From: an uncultured Oscillospiraceae bacterium
GTDB lineage: Bacteria; Bacillota; Clostridia; Oscillospirales; Oscillospiraceae
Direction: 5' to 3'
Assembly: GCA_934597345.1 (NCBI GenBank)
Contig: CAKTRJ010000021.1
Coordinates: forward strand, 1-43,192
DNA: 43,192 nt
Below, piece after piece: positions 1-7,944 of this stretch; position 1 is the first letter of the stretch; each line of letters begins with the position of its first letter. Position numbers and translations under genes: made by a program. The notes under the pieces were generated by a model that did no database searches, had not been told where the DNA came from, and saw only the letters and a list, made by a program, of their open reading frames with translations.

Positions 1-644
1 CAGCTGTTGGCGCAGACCTTGGTGACAGCGGGGCCCTTGTCCTTGTTGGAGCAGTTGACGAACACCTTCTGCTTGTAGGGCACCTCCACGATCAGGTGGT
101 GCGGGCAGGCAGCGCGGCAGGCGCCGCAGTTAGTGCACTTCTCCTTATCCACAACGGCAACACCGTTTTCAACGTGGATGGCGTCGAACTTACAGGCAGC
201 CACGCAGGAGCCGAAGCCGAAGCAGCCGTACTTGCAGGCCTTGGCGTCACCGCCGCAGACCTTGGTGGCAGCCAGACAGTCCTTCACGCCGCGATACTCG
301 AAGTTATCCTTGGCGCTGCAGCCGCCGTTGCACAGCACATGCGCCACCATCTTATCGCCGGAGGGAGCCTCCAGACCCATGATGGCAGCGATCTTGGCGG
401 CATTCTCAGGGCCGGCGGGCGCGCAGGCGGTGACGGGAGCCTTACCGGCCAGAATGGCCTCGGCGCAGCCGCCGCAGCCGGGATAACCGCAGCCGCCGCA
501 GTTGGCGCCGGCCAGACATGCCTGGATCTCAGGCAGACGGGGGTCGACCTCGACCTCGAACACCTTGGCGGCCACCGCCAGGATCAGGCCGAAGATAATG
601 GCAAGAGCGCCCAGAACGACGATTGCCCAAATCAAAGTAGTCAT
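1..644 (-). CDS. rnfB: Rnf complex subunit B, iron-sulfur ferredoxin-type subunit (3' end cut off by window edge)
   Basis: RnfB passes electrons from reduced ferredoxin into the membrane-bound Rnf complex, which pumps Na+ or H+ while reducing NAD+. The 214 residues visible start at an ATG at 644, behind a TAAGGAGG site. They show an N-terminal membrane helix (about residues 5-25), a Cys cluster with CGGCGYPGCGGC (about 49-60, the RnfB 4Fe-4S signature), more Cys-rich sequence at about 130-151, and a classical ferredoxin motif CTNCGACRAACPH (about 170-182). No stop codon is reached before base 1, so the C-terminus, including any further ferredoxin domains, lies outside the window. It is the last gene of the rnfCDGEAB order typical of Clostridia. 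Identity is secure; the total length is unknown. Confidence 0.96.
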   Translation of the reverse strand, partial: MTTLIWAIVVLGALAIIFGLILAVAAKVFEVEVDPRLPEIQACLAGANCGGCGYPGCGGCAEAILAGKAPVTACAPAGPENAAKIAAIMGLEAPSGDKMVAHVLCNGGCSAKDNFEYRGVKDCLAATKVCGGDAKACKYGCFGFGSCVAACKFDAIHVENGVAVVDKEKCTNCGACRAACPHHLIVEVPYKQKVFVNCSNKDKGPAVTKVCANS

Positions 645-660
645 TTTCTCCTCTACCTCC

Positions 661-1248
661 TTACCAGACCTTCAGGCCGCTGAAGCCCATGAAGGCCAGC
701 GCCATCAGGCCGGCGGTGACCAGCGCGATGGGGAAGCCGTCAAAGGCCTTGGGGTTTTCGCTGGAGACCTCCAGCTGCTCACGGACAGCCGCGAACAGGA
801 AGATGGCCAGCAGGAAGCCCAGACCGCCGGTGATGCCGTAGACCACGGACTCGATGAAGTTGTAGTCGTTCTGGGTGTTCAGCAGAGCCACGCCCAGCAC
901 GGCGCAGTTGGTGGTGATCAGAGGCAGATACACGCCCAGAGCGGTGTACAGGGTGGGGATATTCTTCTTCAGGAACATTTCCACGAACTGCACCAGACCG
1001 GCGATGACCAGGATGTAGGCCACGGTCTGCATGAAGGCCAGGTTCAGGGGAACCAGCACCAGATTCACCAGATAGCAGAACGCGGAGGCCAGACCCATAA
1101 CGAAGGTCACGGCCGCGCCCATGCCGACTGCGGTGTCGATCTTCTTGGACACGCCCAGGAAGGGGCAGATGCCCAGGAACTGGGAGAAGATAAAGTTATT
1201 GGTCAGAATAGCGCCAAGAGAAATGGCGAGCAAAGTAGTAAAAGACAT
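661..1248 (-). CDS. rnfA: Rnf complex subunit A, integral membrane protein
   Basis: RnfA is one of two homologous polytopic subunits (with RnfE) forming the membrane core of the Rnf ferredoxin:NAD+ oxidoreductase. The 195 residues match the family length. They are almost wholly hydrophobic, with about six membrane segments, and contain the family-like stretches [20 protein letters not shown] near the N-terminus and [11 protein letters not shown] in the middle. In this family conserved Cys residues of such half-helices bind an intramembrane iron-sulfur cluster; matching Cys residues are visible in both stretches (family knowledge applied to the sequence). The start ATG at 1248 lies 3 bases after the rnfE stop, with GGAGG inside the end of rnfE. 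rnfB follows 16 bases downstream, so the genes are clearly cotranscribed. Confidence 0.97.
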   Translation of the reverse strand: MSFTTLLAISLGAILTNNFIFSQFLGICPFLGVSKKIDTAVGMGAAVTFVMGLASAFCYLVNLVLVPLNLAFMQTVAYILVIAGLVQFVEMFLKKNIPTLYTALGVYLPLITTNCAVLGVALLNTQNDYNFIESVVYGITGGLGFLLAIFLFAAVREQLEVSSENPKAFDGFPIALVTAGLMALAFMGFSGLKVW

Positions 1249-1251
1249 AAC

Positions 1252-1899
1252 TTACTTGGCCTCCTTTTTCTTTTCGCTCTTGGCCAGCGCCCACTGCATC
1301 ACGGCGATCAGTGCGCCCAGCGTCAGGAAGCCGCCCACCGGCAGCGTCAGGACCTTGATACCGAACTCCTCGGGGAAGATGACCACGCCGGGAGCGCTGC
1401 CCAGAGCGCCGCCGCCCAGCAGGCCGCCGCCGAACTTGCCGCTGCCCAGGAACTCACGGACAACGCACATGACAATCAGCACCAGCGTATAGCCGATGCC
1501 CTGGCAGATGCCGTCCACCGCGGAGGCACCCACGCCGTTCTTGGAGGCAAAGCCCTCGGCACGGCCCAGGATGATGCAGTTCACGACGATCAGGGGGATG
1601 AACACGCCCAGAGAGTTGGACAGGGCGGGAACGAATGCCTTCAGCAGCAGATCCACGCAGGTCACGAAGCCGGCGATCACGACGATGAAGCAGGCGATAC
1701 GCACTTCGTCGGGAATGATCTTGCGCAGCAGCGCGATAAAGATGTTGGACAGGGTCAAGATGATCAGCACGCTGACGCCCATGCCCAGACCGTTGAAGAA
1801 GGACGTGGTGATGGCCATGGTGGAGCACATGCCCAGCACCTGCACCAGCACGGGGTTCTGAGTGATCAGACCCTCTTTCAATTGCTTACCGAAATTCAT
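1252..1899 (-). CDS. rnfE: Rnf complex subunit E, integral membrane protein
   Basis: RnfE is the partner of RnfA in the membrane core of the Rnf complex. The 215-residue product begins MNFGKQLKEGLITQNPVLVQ, typical of RnfE/NqrD, and carries about six hydrophobic segments. A Cys-containing segment IVVNCIILGRAEGFASKNG corresponds to the half-helix that holds the shared iron-sulfur cluster in RnfA/RnfE pairs. The C-terminus is lysine-rich and cytoplasmic-looking (KSEKKKEAK). ATG at 1899 is preceded by AAGGAGGAG. It sits between rnfG (18 bases upstream) and rnfA (3 bases downstream). Nothing looks damaged. Confidence 0.97.
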   Translation of the reverse strand: MNFGKQLKEGLITQNPVLVQVLGMCSTMAITTSFFNGLGMGVSVLIILTLSNIFIALLRKIIPDEVRIACFIVVIAGFVTCVDLLLKAFVPALSNSLGVFIPLIVVNCIILGRAEGFASKNGVGASAVDGICQGIGYTLVLIVMCVVREFLGSGKFGGGLLGGGALGSAPGVVIFPEEFGIKVLTLPVGGFLTLGALIAVMQWALAKSEKKKEAK

Positions 1900-1917
1900 A
1901 ATGCAGCTCCTCCTTTC

Positions 1918-2511
1918 TTAGCCCAAAGCTTCCGCGGCAGCCAGAGCGGCATTGGCGCCCATGGTGATGCCCTTGGTGGAAACGGTGGCACCGGAGATGG
2001 CGGTGACGGTCTTGCCCACCACCAGAGAGCCGGCACCGGTCATGCCCTGGAACTGGTCCAGAACGGGCACGCCCGCGGAGTTGGGCTCGTTGCCGACGAC
2101 CTTGGTGCCGATGCCGGAGGTCTCGGCGTGGCTGACCACGGAGATACCGGTGATGGCCTTGTTGGCGTCCACGCCCACCATCATGACGATGGTGCCCTGG
2201 GAGCCGGAGGCGGAGATCTTCATGACGTAACCGGCGTCCGCACCGGCGTTCTTCACGCCGTACAGCTCGGTCAGCTTACCGCCCTGAGCGGCGGCAGCGG
2301 CGGCCACGTCGTCGCTGATCTCCAGCTTATCGGTGAACTCGCTGCCCTCGGGGACAACGGCGCTCATGGAAACGCGGGTCTTCTCCGCGTCGATCTCGGC
2401 GATCTTGTCGGCGGTCACGTTGTTGACCAGACCCAGCAGGGCGGCAACGATCAGGGAGATGACCGTCAGCGTACCGGCGACCTTGAGAATAAACTTACCG
2501 GAGATTTTCAT
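1918..2511 (-). CDS. rnfG: Rnf complex subunit G, covalent-FMN electron transfer subunit
   Basis: RnfG carries a covalently bound FMN on the outer face of the membrane and relays electrons inside the Rnf complex. The 197-residue protein has one N-terminal membrane helix (about residues 8-32) and an extracytoplasmic FMN-binding domain. The flavinylation motif is visible as SGATVST at about 173-179; by analogy with NqrC/RnfG the FMN-phosphoester threonine is Thr176. An ApbE-type flavin transferase is needed for this, and none is encoded in the window. The ATG shares its A with the rnfD TAA stop (TAATG), suggesting coupled translation. Low in aromatic residues and rich in Ala, Gly and Val, as usual for the family. 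Confidence 0.96.
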   Translation of the reverse strand: MKISGKFILKVAGTLTVISLIVAALLGLVNNVTADKIAEIDAEKTRVSMSAVVPEGSEFTDKLEISDDVAAAAAAQGGKLTELYGVKNAGADAGYVMKISASGSQGTIVMMVGVDANKAITGISVVSHAETSGIGTKVVGNEPNSAGVPVLDQFQGMTGAGSLVVGKTVTAISGATVSTKGITMGANAALAAAEALG

Positions 2512-3518
2512 TACTTAGCCGCCTCCTTCTTTTCTTTCTTGACCGCACCATAGATGGTGGGACGGATGTACTTATCCAGCAGCCAGGTGGTGCAGTTCAT
2601 GATCAGGATGGAGTAGCACACGCCCTCGGGATAGGAACCGAAGCGGCGGATGAAACAGGTGATCAGACCGCAGCCGATGCCGAAGATCAGCTGGCCGGGC
2701 TTGGTAACGGGAGAGGTGGCATAGTCGGTAGCCATGAAGATGGCGCCCAGCATCAGGCCGCCGCCGAACACGTTGTACAGCATGTACTGCACGTTGTCGA
2801 TACCGGCGGGAGCGGAGATCAGGGTCAGGATAGCCACGGTGCCGATGAAGGCCACGGGGGTATGCCAGGAAATGACCTTGCGGATCAGCAGCCAGACAAA
2901 GCCCAGCAGCAGCGCCAGAGCGGAGACCTCACCCAGGGAGCCGCCCACACGGCCGATGAACATGTCGCCCACGGAGTAGTTGGCGGTCAGCTCGGTGAAC
3001 TTCTCCACGGTGCCTTCCTTCATGATGGCCAGAGGAGTGGCGGTGGAGACCACGGTGTCGACCTTGCTGGTGGGCAGGGTCCAGGTGGTCATAGCGGTGG
3101 CATAGCTGGCCAGCAGGATGGCACGGCCAGCCAGAGCGGGGTTCAGGAAGTTGCAGCCGATGCCGCCGTAGAGCTGCTTGACCACAACGATGGAGAAGAA
3201 AGCGCCGATGATCAGCGCCCACCAGGGCAGCTCGGGCGGGCACACAAAGGCCAGCAGCATACCGGTGACCACGGCGGACAGATCGCCGATGGACTGGGGC
3301 TTCTTCAGGAGCTTGCGATACAGCCACTCCCAGAACAGGCAGGCCACGATGGACACCACCACGGAGATCAGCGCCTTGAAGCCGAAGTTGTAGATGGCCC
3401 ACACCAGAGCGGGCAGCATGGCGATGATCACGTCCAGCATGATGGAGCGGGTATTCTCGTTGGAACGGATATGGGGGGAGGAGGACGCGATCAGCTTCAG
3501 ATTCTTGTAATCAGTCAT
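2511..3518 (-). CDS. rnfD: Rnf complex subunit D, integral membrane flavoprotein
   Basis: RnfD is the large membrane subunit homologous to NqrB; it carries covalent FMN and probably forms the ion-conducting path. The 335 residues match the family length and contain about eight to ten hydrophobic segments. The covalent-flavin motif is visible as STAT at about 158-161 (context DTVVSTATPLA), with Thr161 as the expected attachment site. NFLNPALAGRA (about 124-133) is another family hallmark. ATG at 3518 has GGAGG 8 bases upstream, inside the end of rnfC, whose stop is 3 bases upstream. The C-terminus is lysine-rich (VKKEKKEAAK). Confidence 0.97.
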   Translation of the reverse strand: MTDYKNLKLIASSSPHIRSNENTRSIMLDVIIAMLPALVWAIYNFGFKALISVVVSIVACLFWEWLYRKLLKKPQSIGDLSAVVTGMLLAFVCPPELPWWALIIGAFFSIVVVKQLYGGIGCNFLNPALAGRAILLASYATAMTTWTLPTSKVDTVVSTATPLAIMKEGTVEKFTELTANYSVGDMFIGRVGGSLGEVSALALLLGFVWLLIRKVISWHTPVAFIGTVAILTLISAPAGIDNVQYMLYNVFGGGLMLGAIFMATDYATSPVTKPGQLIFGIGCGLITCFIRRFGSYPEGVCYSILIMNCTTWLLDKYIRPTIYGAVKKEKKEAAK

Positions 3519-3521
3519 GGT

Positions 3522-4892
3522 TTACGCCTCCTTCTTTTCGGCAGCGGCCTTCTCGGCCTCAGCCTTGGCCTTGGCGGCCATTCTCGCGTTGTTGACCTGC
3601 TGCTTGCCCAGGCGGAAGGCGTGGGTCAGAGGCAGGCGGGCGGGACAGGTATAGGTGCAGGCGCCGCACTCGATGCAATCCATGCCGTGCAGCGTATTCT
3701 GCCAGGTGTCAACGTCGCCCTTCATCAGGTACTTGTACATGAACACGGGCTCCAGACGGATGGGGCAGACGCCCACGCACTTGCCGCAGCGGATGCACTG
3801 AGGATTCTCCTCGTACTTCTCCTCCTCGCCGGCGAAGGCCAGCATGGCGCCGGTGCCCTTACCCACGGACACGTCCACGCTGTACTGCGCAAGACCCATC
3901 ATGGGGCCGCCCATGATCAGCTTGTAGGTCTCGTCCTTCAGGCCGCCGCAGGCGTCGAACAGCTTGGAAATGGGGGTGCCGATGGGACACTCGATGTTCT
4001 TGGGCTCGATCACGCCGGAACCGGACACGGTGACGATCTTGTTCACCACGGGCATGCCCTCGTACACGGCACGGTAGATGGCGCAGGTGGTGTTCAGGTT
4101 GAAGATGCAGCAGCCTGCATCGGCGGGCAGCTTGCCGGAGGGCACCTGGCGGCCGGACACGGCCTGGACCAGCTGCTTTTCAGCGCCCTGGGGGTAACGG
4201 GTGTGGAGCACTTCCACCACCACGGGAGCGTTCAGCTCCTTGATCTTGGCGTTCAGCACGTCGGCGGCGTTCTGCTTATTGGCCTCGATGCCGATGTACA
4301 CCTTGTCCAGACCGAAGCACTTGGCCAGCACGGTGGCGCCCTTGATCACCTGATCGGGACGCTCCAGGCAGGTGCGGTGGTCGCCGGTGATGTAGGGCTC
4401 GCACTCGGCGGCGTTGATGATGACGTAGTCCACCTTGCCCAGCGCGGAAGAGATCTTCACATGGGTGGGGAAGGTAGCGCCGCCCTGGCCGACGATGCCT
4501 GCGTTCTTGACGATCTCCACCAGCTGCTCACCCGTCAGGTTCTCGGGGTCAGCCGCGGGCTTCACGTCTTCACTGATGGTGTCCTGGAAATCGTTCTCGA
4601 TCACCACGGACATCATGGTACCGCCCATGGAATAGGGGCGGGGCTCCACAGCCTTGACCGTGCCGGACACGCTGGCGTGGATGGGGGCGGATACGAATCC
4701 GCCGGGTTCACCGATCCTCTGTCCAATTTTTACCTTGTCGCCCACCGCAACAATGGGTTTGCAAGGCGCACCGATGTGCATAGACATGGGGATGACCACC
4801 TCAGCCGGAGCTTCCAGCTTTTCGATGGCCTTTTCATTGGTCGCGGCTTTCATGTCATTGGGATGAACGCCGCCAAAGAAAGCTTGTGCCAT
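3522..4892 (-). CDS. rnfC: Rnf complex subunit C, NADH-binding iron-sulfur subunit
   Basis: RnfC is the peripheral cytoplasmic subunit that binds NAD(H), FMN and two 4Fe-4S clusters, so it is where ferredoxin-derived electrons reduce NAD+. Visible in order: an N-terminal RnfC barrel-type domain, a nucleotide/flavin loop GQGGATFPTHVK (about 135-146), NAAECEPYITGDHR (about 160-173), an SLBB-like middle region, and two CxxCxxCxxxCP cluster motifs (CIRCGKCVGVCP and CIECGACTYTCP, about 366-377 and 406-417). The tail is Ala/Lys-rich and helical. I chose ATG at 4892 over an in-frame GTG at 4901, because GAGGTG sits 6 bases before the ATG and overlaps the GTG. First gene of the operon, behind a strong promoter and a structured leader. 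Confidence 0.96.
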   Translation of the reverse strand: MAQAFFGGVHPNDMKAATNEKAIEKLEAPAEVVIPMSMHIGAPCKPIVAVGDKVKIGQRIGEPGGFVSAPIHASVSGTVKAVEPRPYSMGGTMMSVVIENDFQDTISEDVKPAADPENLTGEQLVEIVKNAGIVGQGGATFPTHVKISSALGKVDYVIINAAECEPYITGDHRTCLERPDQVIKGATVLAKCFGLDKVYIGIEANKQNAADVLNAKIKELNAPVVVEVLHTRYPQGAEKQLVQAVSGRQVPSGKLPADAGCCIFNLNTTCAIYRAVYEGMPVVNKIVTVSGSGVIEPKNIECPIGTPISKLFDACGGLKDETYKLIMGGPMMGLAQYSVDVSVGKGTGAMLAFAGEEEKYEENPQCIRCGKCVGVCPIRLEPVFMYKYLMKGDVDTWQNTLHGMDCIECGACTYTCPARLPLTHAFRLGKQQVNNARMAAKAKAEAEKAAAEKKEA

Positions 4893-5012
4893 TGTCTTCA
4901 CCTCATCTTACTGCATTCGTATCTGATGGTGAAATTCCCACGCGCGGTGTTCCAATTCCGTGCGCCGGGATCTCACCATCGGCTACTTCAGGTGGTTAGA
5001 CCACCTCACACT
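4893..5012 (-). promoter_or_regulatory. Structured 5' leader of the rnf operon
   Basis: Between the predicted start of transcription (about 5013) and rnfC lie about 120 noncoding bases that fold strongly on the minus strand. A short perfect hairpin, AGGTGGT/ACCACCT with a 3-base loop, occupies 4990-5006. A long one occupies 4925-4980, with outer arms GATGGTGA/TCACCATC and a nearly paired inner stem. Neither is followed by a U-run, so they are not ordinary terminators. I do not recognise a known riboswitch class. It could be a cis-acting regulator of rnf, an RNA-stability element or a protein-binding leader. Confidence 0.45.
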
Positions 5013-5019
5013 GCGTTTT

Positions 5020-5048
5020 ATCATACAACAAAAACTCGCTGTTGTCCA
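5020..5048 (-). promoter_or_regulatory. Sigma-A type promoter of the rnf operon
   Basis: On the minus strand, TGGACA (5043-5048), a 17-base spacer and TATGAT (5020-5025) form a near-consensus housekeeping promoter pointing at rnfC. Confidence 0.75.
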
Positions 5049-5127
5049 GTCTTATGCGGGAATTCTTCCTGAAATTTTGCCTTTTTTGTCGGTAACTTAG
5101 CCCTTTTTTCCGGAAACCCTAACGCTC

Positions 5128-5156
5128 TTGCGTTCTTCTCTTTCGTATGCTACAAT
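5128..5156 (+). promoter_or_regulatory. Sigma-A type promoter for the DUF975 gene
   Basis: TTGCGT (5128-5133), 17 bases, TACAAT (5151-5156), with TGC before the -10 (extended -10). A small hairpin GGCAGGC/GCCTGCC lies in the leader at about 5181-5199. Confidence 0.65.
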
Positions 5157-5227
5157 ATATGGTAACTGCTGGGAATTTCCGGCAGGCGCGATGCCTGCCG
5201 ACGGAGTGATAAGAAAGGAGCGGTTCT

Positions 5228-5998
5228 ATGCTTGACCGTGTACAATTAAAAATGGAGGCCAAGGCCATCACCAAAAACGCCAGGGTCTCGGCCTATCTGT
5301 TCACATTGCTGTATCTGGCCATCGCCCTGGTGCTGGACGGCCTGGACTGGCTGGTGTCCGGCGGCACCCGGAACGATGTGGTGACCTATATGGAGAGCTA
5401 CATGGGTGTGGACGTCAGCGTATATCTGAGCTCGCCTCTGTCCCTGCCGGCGGCGGCATCGGGCTTTATCTCCATCGTGGTGTCGCTGGTGGCGGTGGTG
5501 CTCAGCGCCGGTTATATCCTGTACGCCATGAGCGTCCGCAAGGGACTGGAGACCCCCTATTCCACCATGTTCGACGGCTTCCTGTTCGCGGGGAAGATCA
5601 TCCTGCTGTCCATCGTGCAGTATATCTTCATCTTCCTGTGGTCGCTGCTGTTCATCATCCCCGGCATCATCGCCGGATACCGCTACCGCTTCGCCCTGTA
5701 CAACCTGTGTGAGAATCCGGAGATGGGCGTGATGGAGGCGCTGAACATGAGCAAAGCCCAGACACGGGGCCACAAGTGGGAGCTGTTCGTGCTGGACCTG
5801 AGCTGGATCGGCTGGAACATCCTGTGTGCCCTGACGCTGGGCATCCTGAGCATCTGGATCACGCCCTATATCCAGCAGACGGACATCGGGTATTTCCAGG
5901 CCATCAAGGAGATGTCCGGCATCGGCTATCAGTCGCCCCGGGACGACGAATTCCGCTCCGACGACCGCTTCGACGGTCCCCAGGAGCCCCGGTGGTAA
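5228..5998 (+). CDS. DUF975 family integral membrane protein
   Basis: The 256-residue product is a polytopic membrane protein with hydrophobic segments at about 21-38, 78-100, 120-150 and 190-215. The segment from about 143 on, with IIPGIIAGYRYRFALYNL followed by ENPEMGVMEALNMS and a GHKWELFVLDLSWIGW block, is the signature of the DUF975 family, common in Clostridia and Bacilli. The function of the family is unknown, so I assign none. The tail after about 232 is charged and Asp/Arg-rich. ATG at 5228 follows GAAAGGAG at good spacing. It is a single-gene unit with its own promoter and terminator, divergent from rnf. Confidence 0.88.
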   Translation: MLDRVQLKMEAKAITKNARVSAYLFTLLYLAIALVLDGLDWLVSGGTRNDVVTYMESYMGVDVSVYLSSPLSLPAAASGFISIVVSLVAVVLSAGYILYAMSVRKGLETPYSTMFDGFLFAGKIILLSIVQYIFIFLWSLLFIIPGIIAGYRYRFALYNLCENPEMGVMEALNMSKAQTRGHKWELFVLDLSWIGWNILCALTLGILSIWITPYIQQTDIGYFQAIKEMSGIGYQSPRDDEFRSDDRFDGPQEPRW

Positions 5999-6020
5999 GC
6001 TACGCAATAACGAAATAGAG

Positions 6021-6052
6021 GAGCCTGCCGCGCCGCGGCAGGCTCCCTTTTT
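6021..6052 (+). terminator. Rho-independent terminator after the DUF975 gene
   Basis: A GC-rich stem, GAGCCTGCCGCG paired with CGCGGCAGGCTC, is followed by CCTTTTT. Confidence 0.85.
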
Positions 6053-6344
6053 CTCATATTTTGTCAGAGTTTTCAACACTTTGTCTGGTTTTTGACGATT
6101 TGCACAAGGAAGATGTGCATTATTTGTGAATTTCCCGGTTTGATTTTCGACAGTTTTCCGATATAATGAAAAATGCGCAGCAGCCACGGCGCTGCCGCGC
6201 CGGCGATCTGCCGCCTTGTGGTTTATATGGTGGGAAAAGGAGAGGGTAGACGCCCTCTCTTTTCCTGTTTGTTTGAGAAAGCTTTGCGCAAAGGAGTATT
6301 TCGCCCTCCGGGGCGAGTCACTTTTGCCCTTGGTGGTAAAAGTG

Positions 6345-6456
6345 TCCTGTTGCGGTACCCAAAATTTCGTTGCGACATTTAAGCCGCCGAAGTTTTGACC
6401 GCTGCCACTCTCTCACCTCGCTTCATCTGCCACAGGCAGCGCTCGGATCGCTCCCC
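6345..6456 (-). repeat. Repeat family E, copy 1
   Basis: About 112 bases that match, in inverted orientation, the segment at 23465-23578. Shared blocks include CCTGTTGCGGT, CCCAAAATTTC, TTTTGACCGCTGCCACTC and ATCTGCCAC followed by GGCAGCGC. This copy stands free; the other is embedded in repeat A. Confidence 0.7.
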
Positions 6457-6805
6457 AAAAACGCCACTTAAACCTGCGGTTTAAGAATCCGCCCACGCTA
6501 TACCTTTTGTGTATTTGCTGTCTTTTACCGCGCGTTCACAGAACACGGTTAATTTCGCTGTGAATGACGAATCGGCTTTCTTCTTGCGCCGCTGCCGCTC
6601 ATGTTCTCGACGGTAGACACCGAAGCGTTTTCGACGTATCAGCCAGCGGCAGCGGCGCTGGAGCAGAGACGATTCGATGACGAAACGATACGAAACATTT
6701 TGCGCAAACGTGTGGCATACAGTATCAAAATCCGAAAATGCATAGCGCGCAAGGAAGTGAAGAAACCATTGGTTTCTTCCGGCTCTTTTGCCCACTTTTC
6801 CAGTC

Positions 6806-6898
6806 GGTGCGTTAAGAAAATATGCCGGTGGCATATTTTTAGCATCCGATCTCGGCGGCTATGCCGCCGTAGCATCCATCTGGTTTTGCAACGCACAG
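6806..6898 (-). repeat. Repeat family A, copy 1
   Basis: Contains two palindromes: ATATGCC GGT GGCATAT flanked by A/T runs, and GGCGGCTATGCCGCC. The order and sequence recur at 18983-19055 (same orientation) and, inverted, at 40096-40184 and inside 23432-23640. Short, noncoding and hairpin-forming. Confidence 0.75.
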
Positions 6899-6925
6899 CT
6901 AAAGTGGGCCGTCGGAGACAAAACA

Positions 6926-6953
6926 AAAAGCTGCCCCCGACGGGCAGCTTTTT
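6926..6953. terminator. Bidirectional terminator 3' of the E2-like gene
   Basis: AAAAAGCTGCCC, loop, GGGCAGCTTTTTT: both strands give a GC stem followed by a T-run. Placed just downstream of the leftward gene ending at 6972. Confidence 0.8.
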
Positions 6954-6971
6954 TGTTACGCTTCATTTTTC

Positions 6972-7790
6972 TTACGCTTTATAGGGCACTTCCAGCTCCT
7001 CGGGCTTGCGGAGGAACTTGCGGAAATCATTGCAGAAGGCGGCGTATTCATAGCCGGTGCAGATCCGCTCGTCCATCACCACGCCAAGGGGCATGATCTT
7101 CTTGTTGAGATTGCCGCTCATGTAATCCGGCACAGGCTTTCCCATGCAGACAAACACGCTGGTGGTGCCGAACTCATAGCAATGGTGGTGGATGTAGCTG
7201 GTCTTGATGGAGGCCAGGTTGGTGATGAACATGCTGGTGTGGAAGGGGCTCAGGTCGATGATCTTCCGGGGCAGCAGGCCCAGCTTATCCAGATGGTACG
7301 CCAGCCAGATGACCATCTTGGGCAGCAGGGAAAAGGAGAACATCATGCGGGCGAACTTGTCGGTGTTGTTCTTCTGCTCGGTGGCGGAGTTGGCGGACAC
7401 CGCGTCGGTGATCTTCTGCTGGATGGTGAATACGGTATCCTCCGGCGTCAGGAAGATCTTCAGGGACGTTTCGTCGGGCCGCCCGTCCGCCAGCTTCTTC
7501 AGGATCACAAAGGACACGCAGAAGTGGTTCCGCTTATAGACCTTGCTGTTCATGATGAAGTAATTCAGCTTGGGGTTATACATCACCGCCCGGTAATAGG
7601 CGGCGATGATCACGGCCATATGGTTGATCCGGACGCCGCCGCGGCGCTTCTCCCGGATATAGGACTTGATCAGCTCCTCATCGATATACTCGGTGATGGT
7701 GTTCTGTGCGTCATACCGCTTGGGCATGATATAGGGGATGGCCGCCACGATGGGGGGCAGGTCTTTGACACGGGTACCGTCAGGGCGCAT
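6972..7790 (-). CDS. Stand-alone 2-oxoacid dehydrogenase E2 / CAT-fold acyltransferase-like protein, catalytic motif degenerate
   Basis: The 272-residue protein resembles the catalytic domain of E2 acyltransferases (chloramphenicol acetyltransferase fold), without lipoyl or subunit-binding domains. The C-terminal block VVMDERICTGYEYAAFCNDF aligns with the usual active-site segment DHRxxDG...F...L, but the catalytic His is Glu and the Asp is Thr (DERICTG). The enzyme is therefore probably inactive as a classical E2, or has another role. ATG at 7790 is preferred: GAGGAA lies 7 bases upstream and a good promoter at 7825-7853 would start transcription just ahead. Upstream in-frame ATGs at 7826 and 7820 overlap the -10 box or lie within a few bases of it. 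Monocistronic, divergent from recJ. The fold assignment is fairly sure, the function unknown. Confidence 0.7.
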   Translation of the reverse strand: MRPDGTRVKDLPPIVAAIPYIMPKRYDAQNTITEYIDEELIKSYIREKRRGGVRINHMAVIIAAYYRAVMYNPKLNYFIMNSKVYKRNHFCVSFVILKKLADGRPDETSLKIFLTPEDTVFTIQQKITDAVSANSATEQKNNTDKFARMMFSFSLLPKMVIWLAYHLDKLGLLPRKIIDLSPFHTSMFITNLASIKTSYIHHHCYEFGTTSVFVCMGKPVPDYMSGNLNKKIMPLGVVMDERICTGYEYAAFCNDFRKFLRKPEELEVPYKA

Positions 7791-7824
7791 AGGCTGGTTC
7801 CTCGATTCTGTGTTTTTCATTTCC

Positions 7825-7853
7825 ATTATACGGTACACTTCCCCCGATTGCAA
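7825..7853 (-). promoter_or_regulatory. Promoter for the E2-like gene
   Basis: Minus strand TTGCAA (7848-7853), 17 bases, perfect TATAAT (7825-7830). Its position supports the downstream start codon at 7790. Confidence 0.7.
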
Positions 7854-7875
7854 CATAAGACGGCAGATTTTTTCC

Positions 7876-7904
7876 TTTACCTTTGCCGCGGGATTTGGTA
7901 TACT
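7876..7904 (+). promoter_or_regulatory. Promoter for the recJ-rel operon
   Basis: TTTACC (7876-7881), 17 bases, TATACT (7899-7904), about 40 bases before the recJ start. A second TATAAT overlaps at 7904-7909. Confidence 0.7.
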
Positions 7905-7944
7905 ATAATTTATTATAGAAGGAAACGAAAGGAGTCGACAGACC

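Larger units (their letters stand above)
6054..6925. other. Noncoding, repeat-rich block of about 870 bases
   Basis: No convincing gene lies here; frames are short, lack ribosome binding sites and resemble no family. The block is less GC-rich than its surroundings. It contains one copy of repeat E (6345-6456) and one of repeat A (6806-6898). A 14-base inverted repeat pairs GCGCCGCTGCCGCT at 6586-6599 with its complement at 6645-6658, and a small hairpin GAAGAAACC/GGTTTCTTC lies near 6765-6785. It may be an older composite of repeat elements or the remains of a mobile element. Confidence 0.6.

Noticed and set aside
502..2553. Long rightward open frame opposite rnfB-rnfG
   Set aside because: Mirror of the GC-rich Rnf genes; His/Gln/Gly-rich nonsense with no ribosome binding site or family likeness.
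4921..4980. FMN riboswitch (GGTGAAATTCCC on the plus strand)
   Set aside because: Only one short block matches, on the wrong strand for rnf; it comes from the symmetric leader hairpin, and other conserved FMN-riboswitch elements are missing.
2862..5072. Long rightward open frame opposite rnfC and rnfD
   Set aside because: Same cause: third-position GC bias on the coding strand keeps the antisense frame open.
5246..6187. Leftward frame opposite the DUF975 gene
   Set aside because: Antisense shadow; low-complexity His/Gln/Asp composition.
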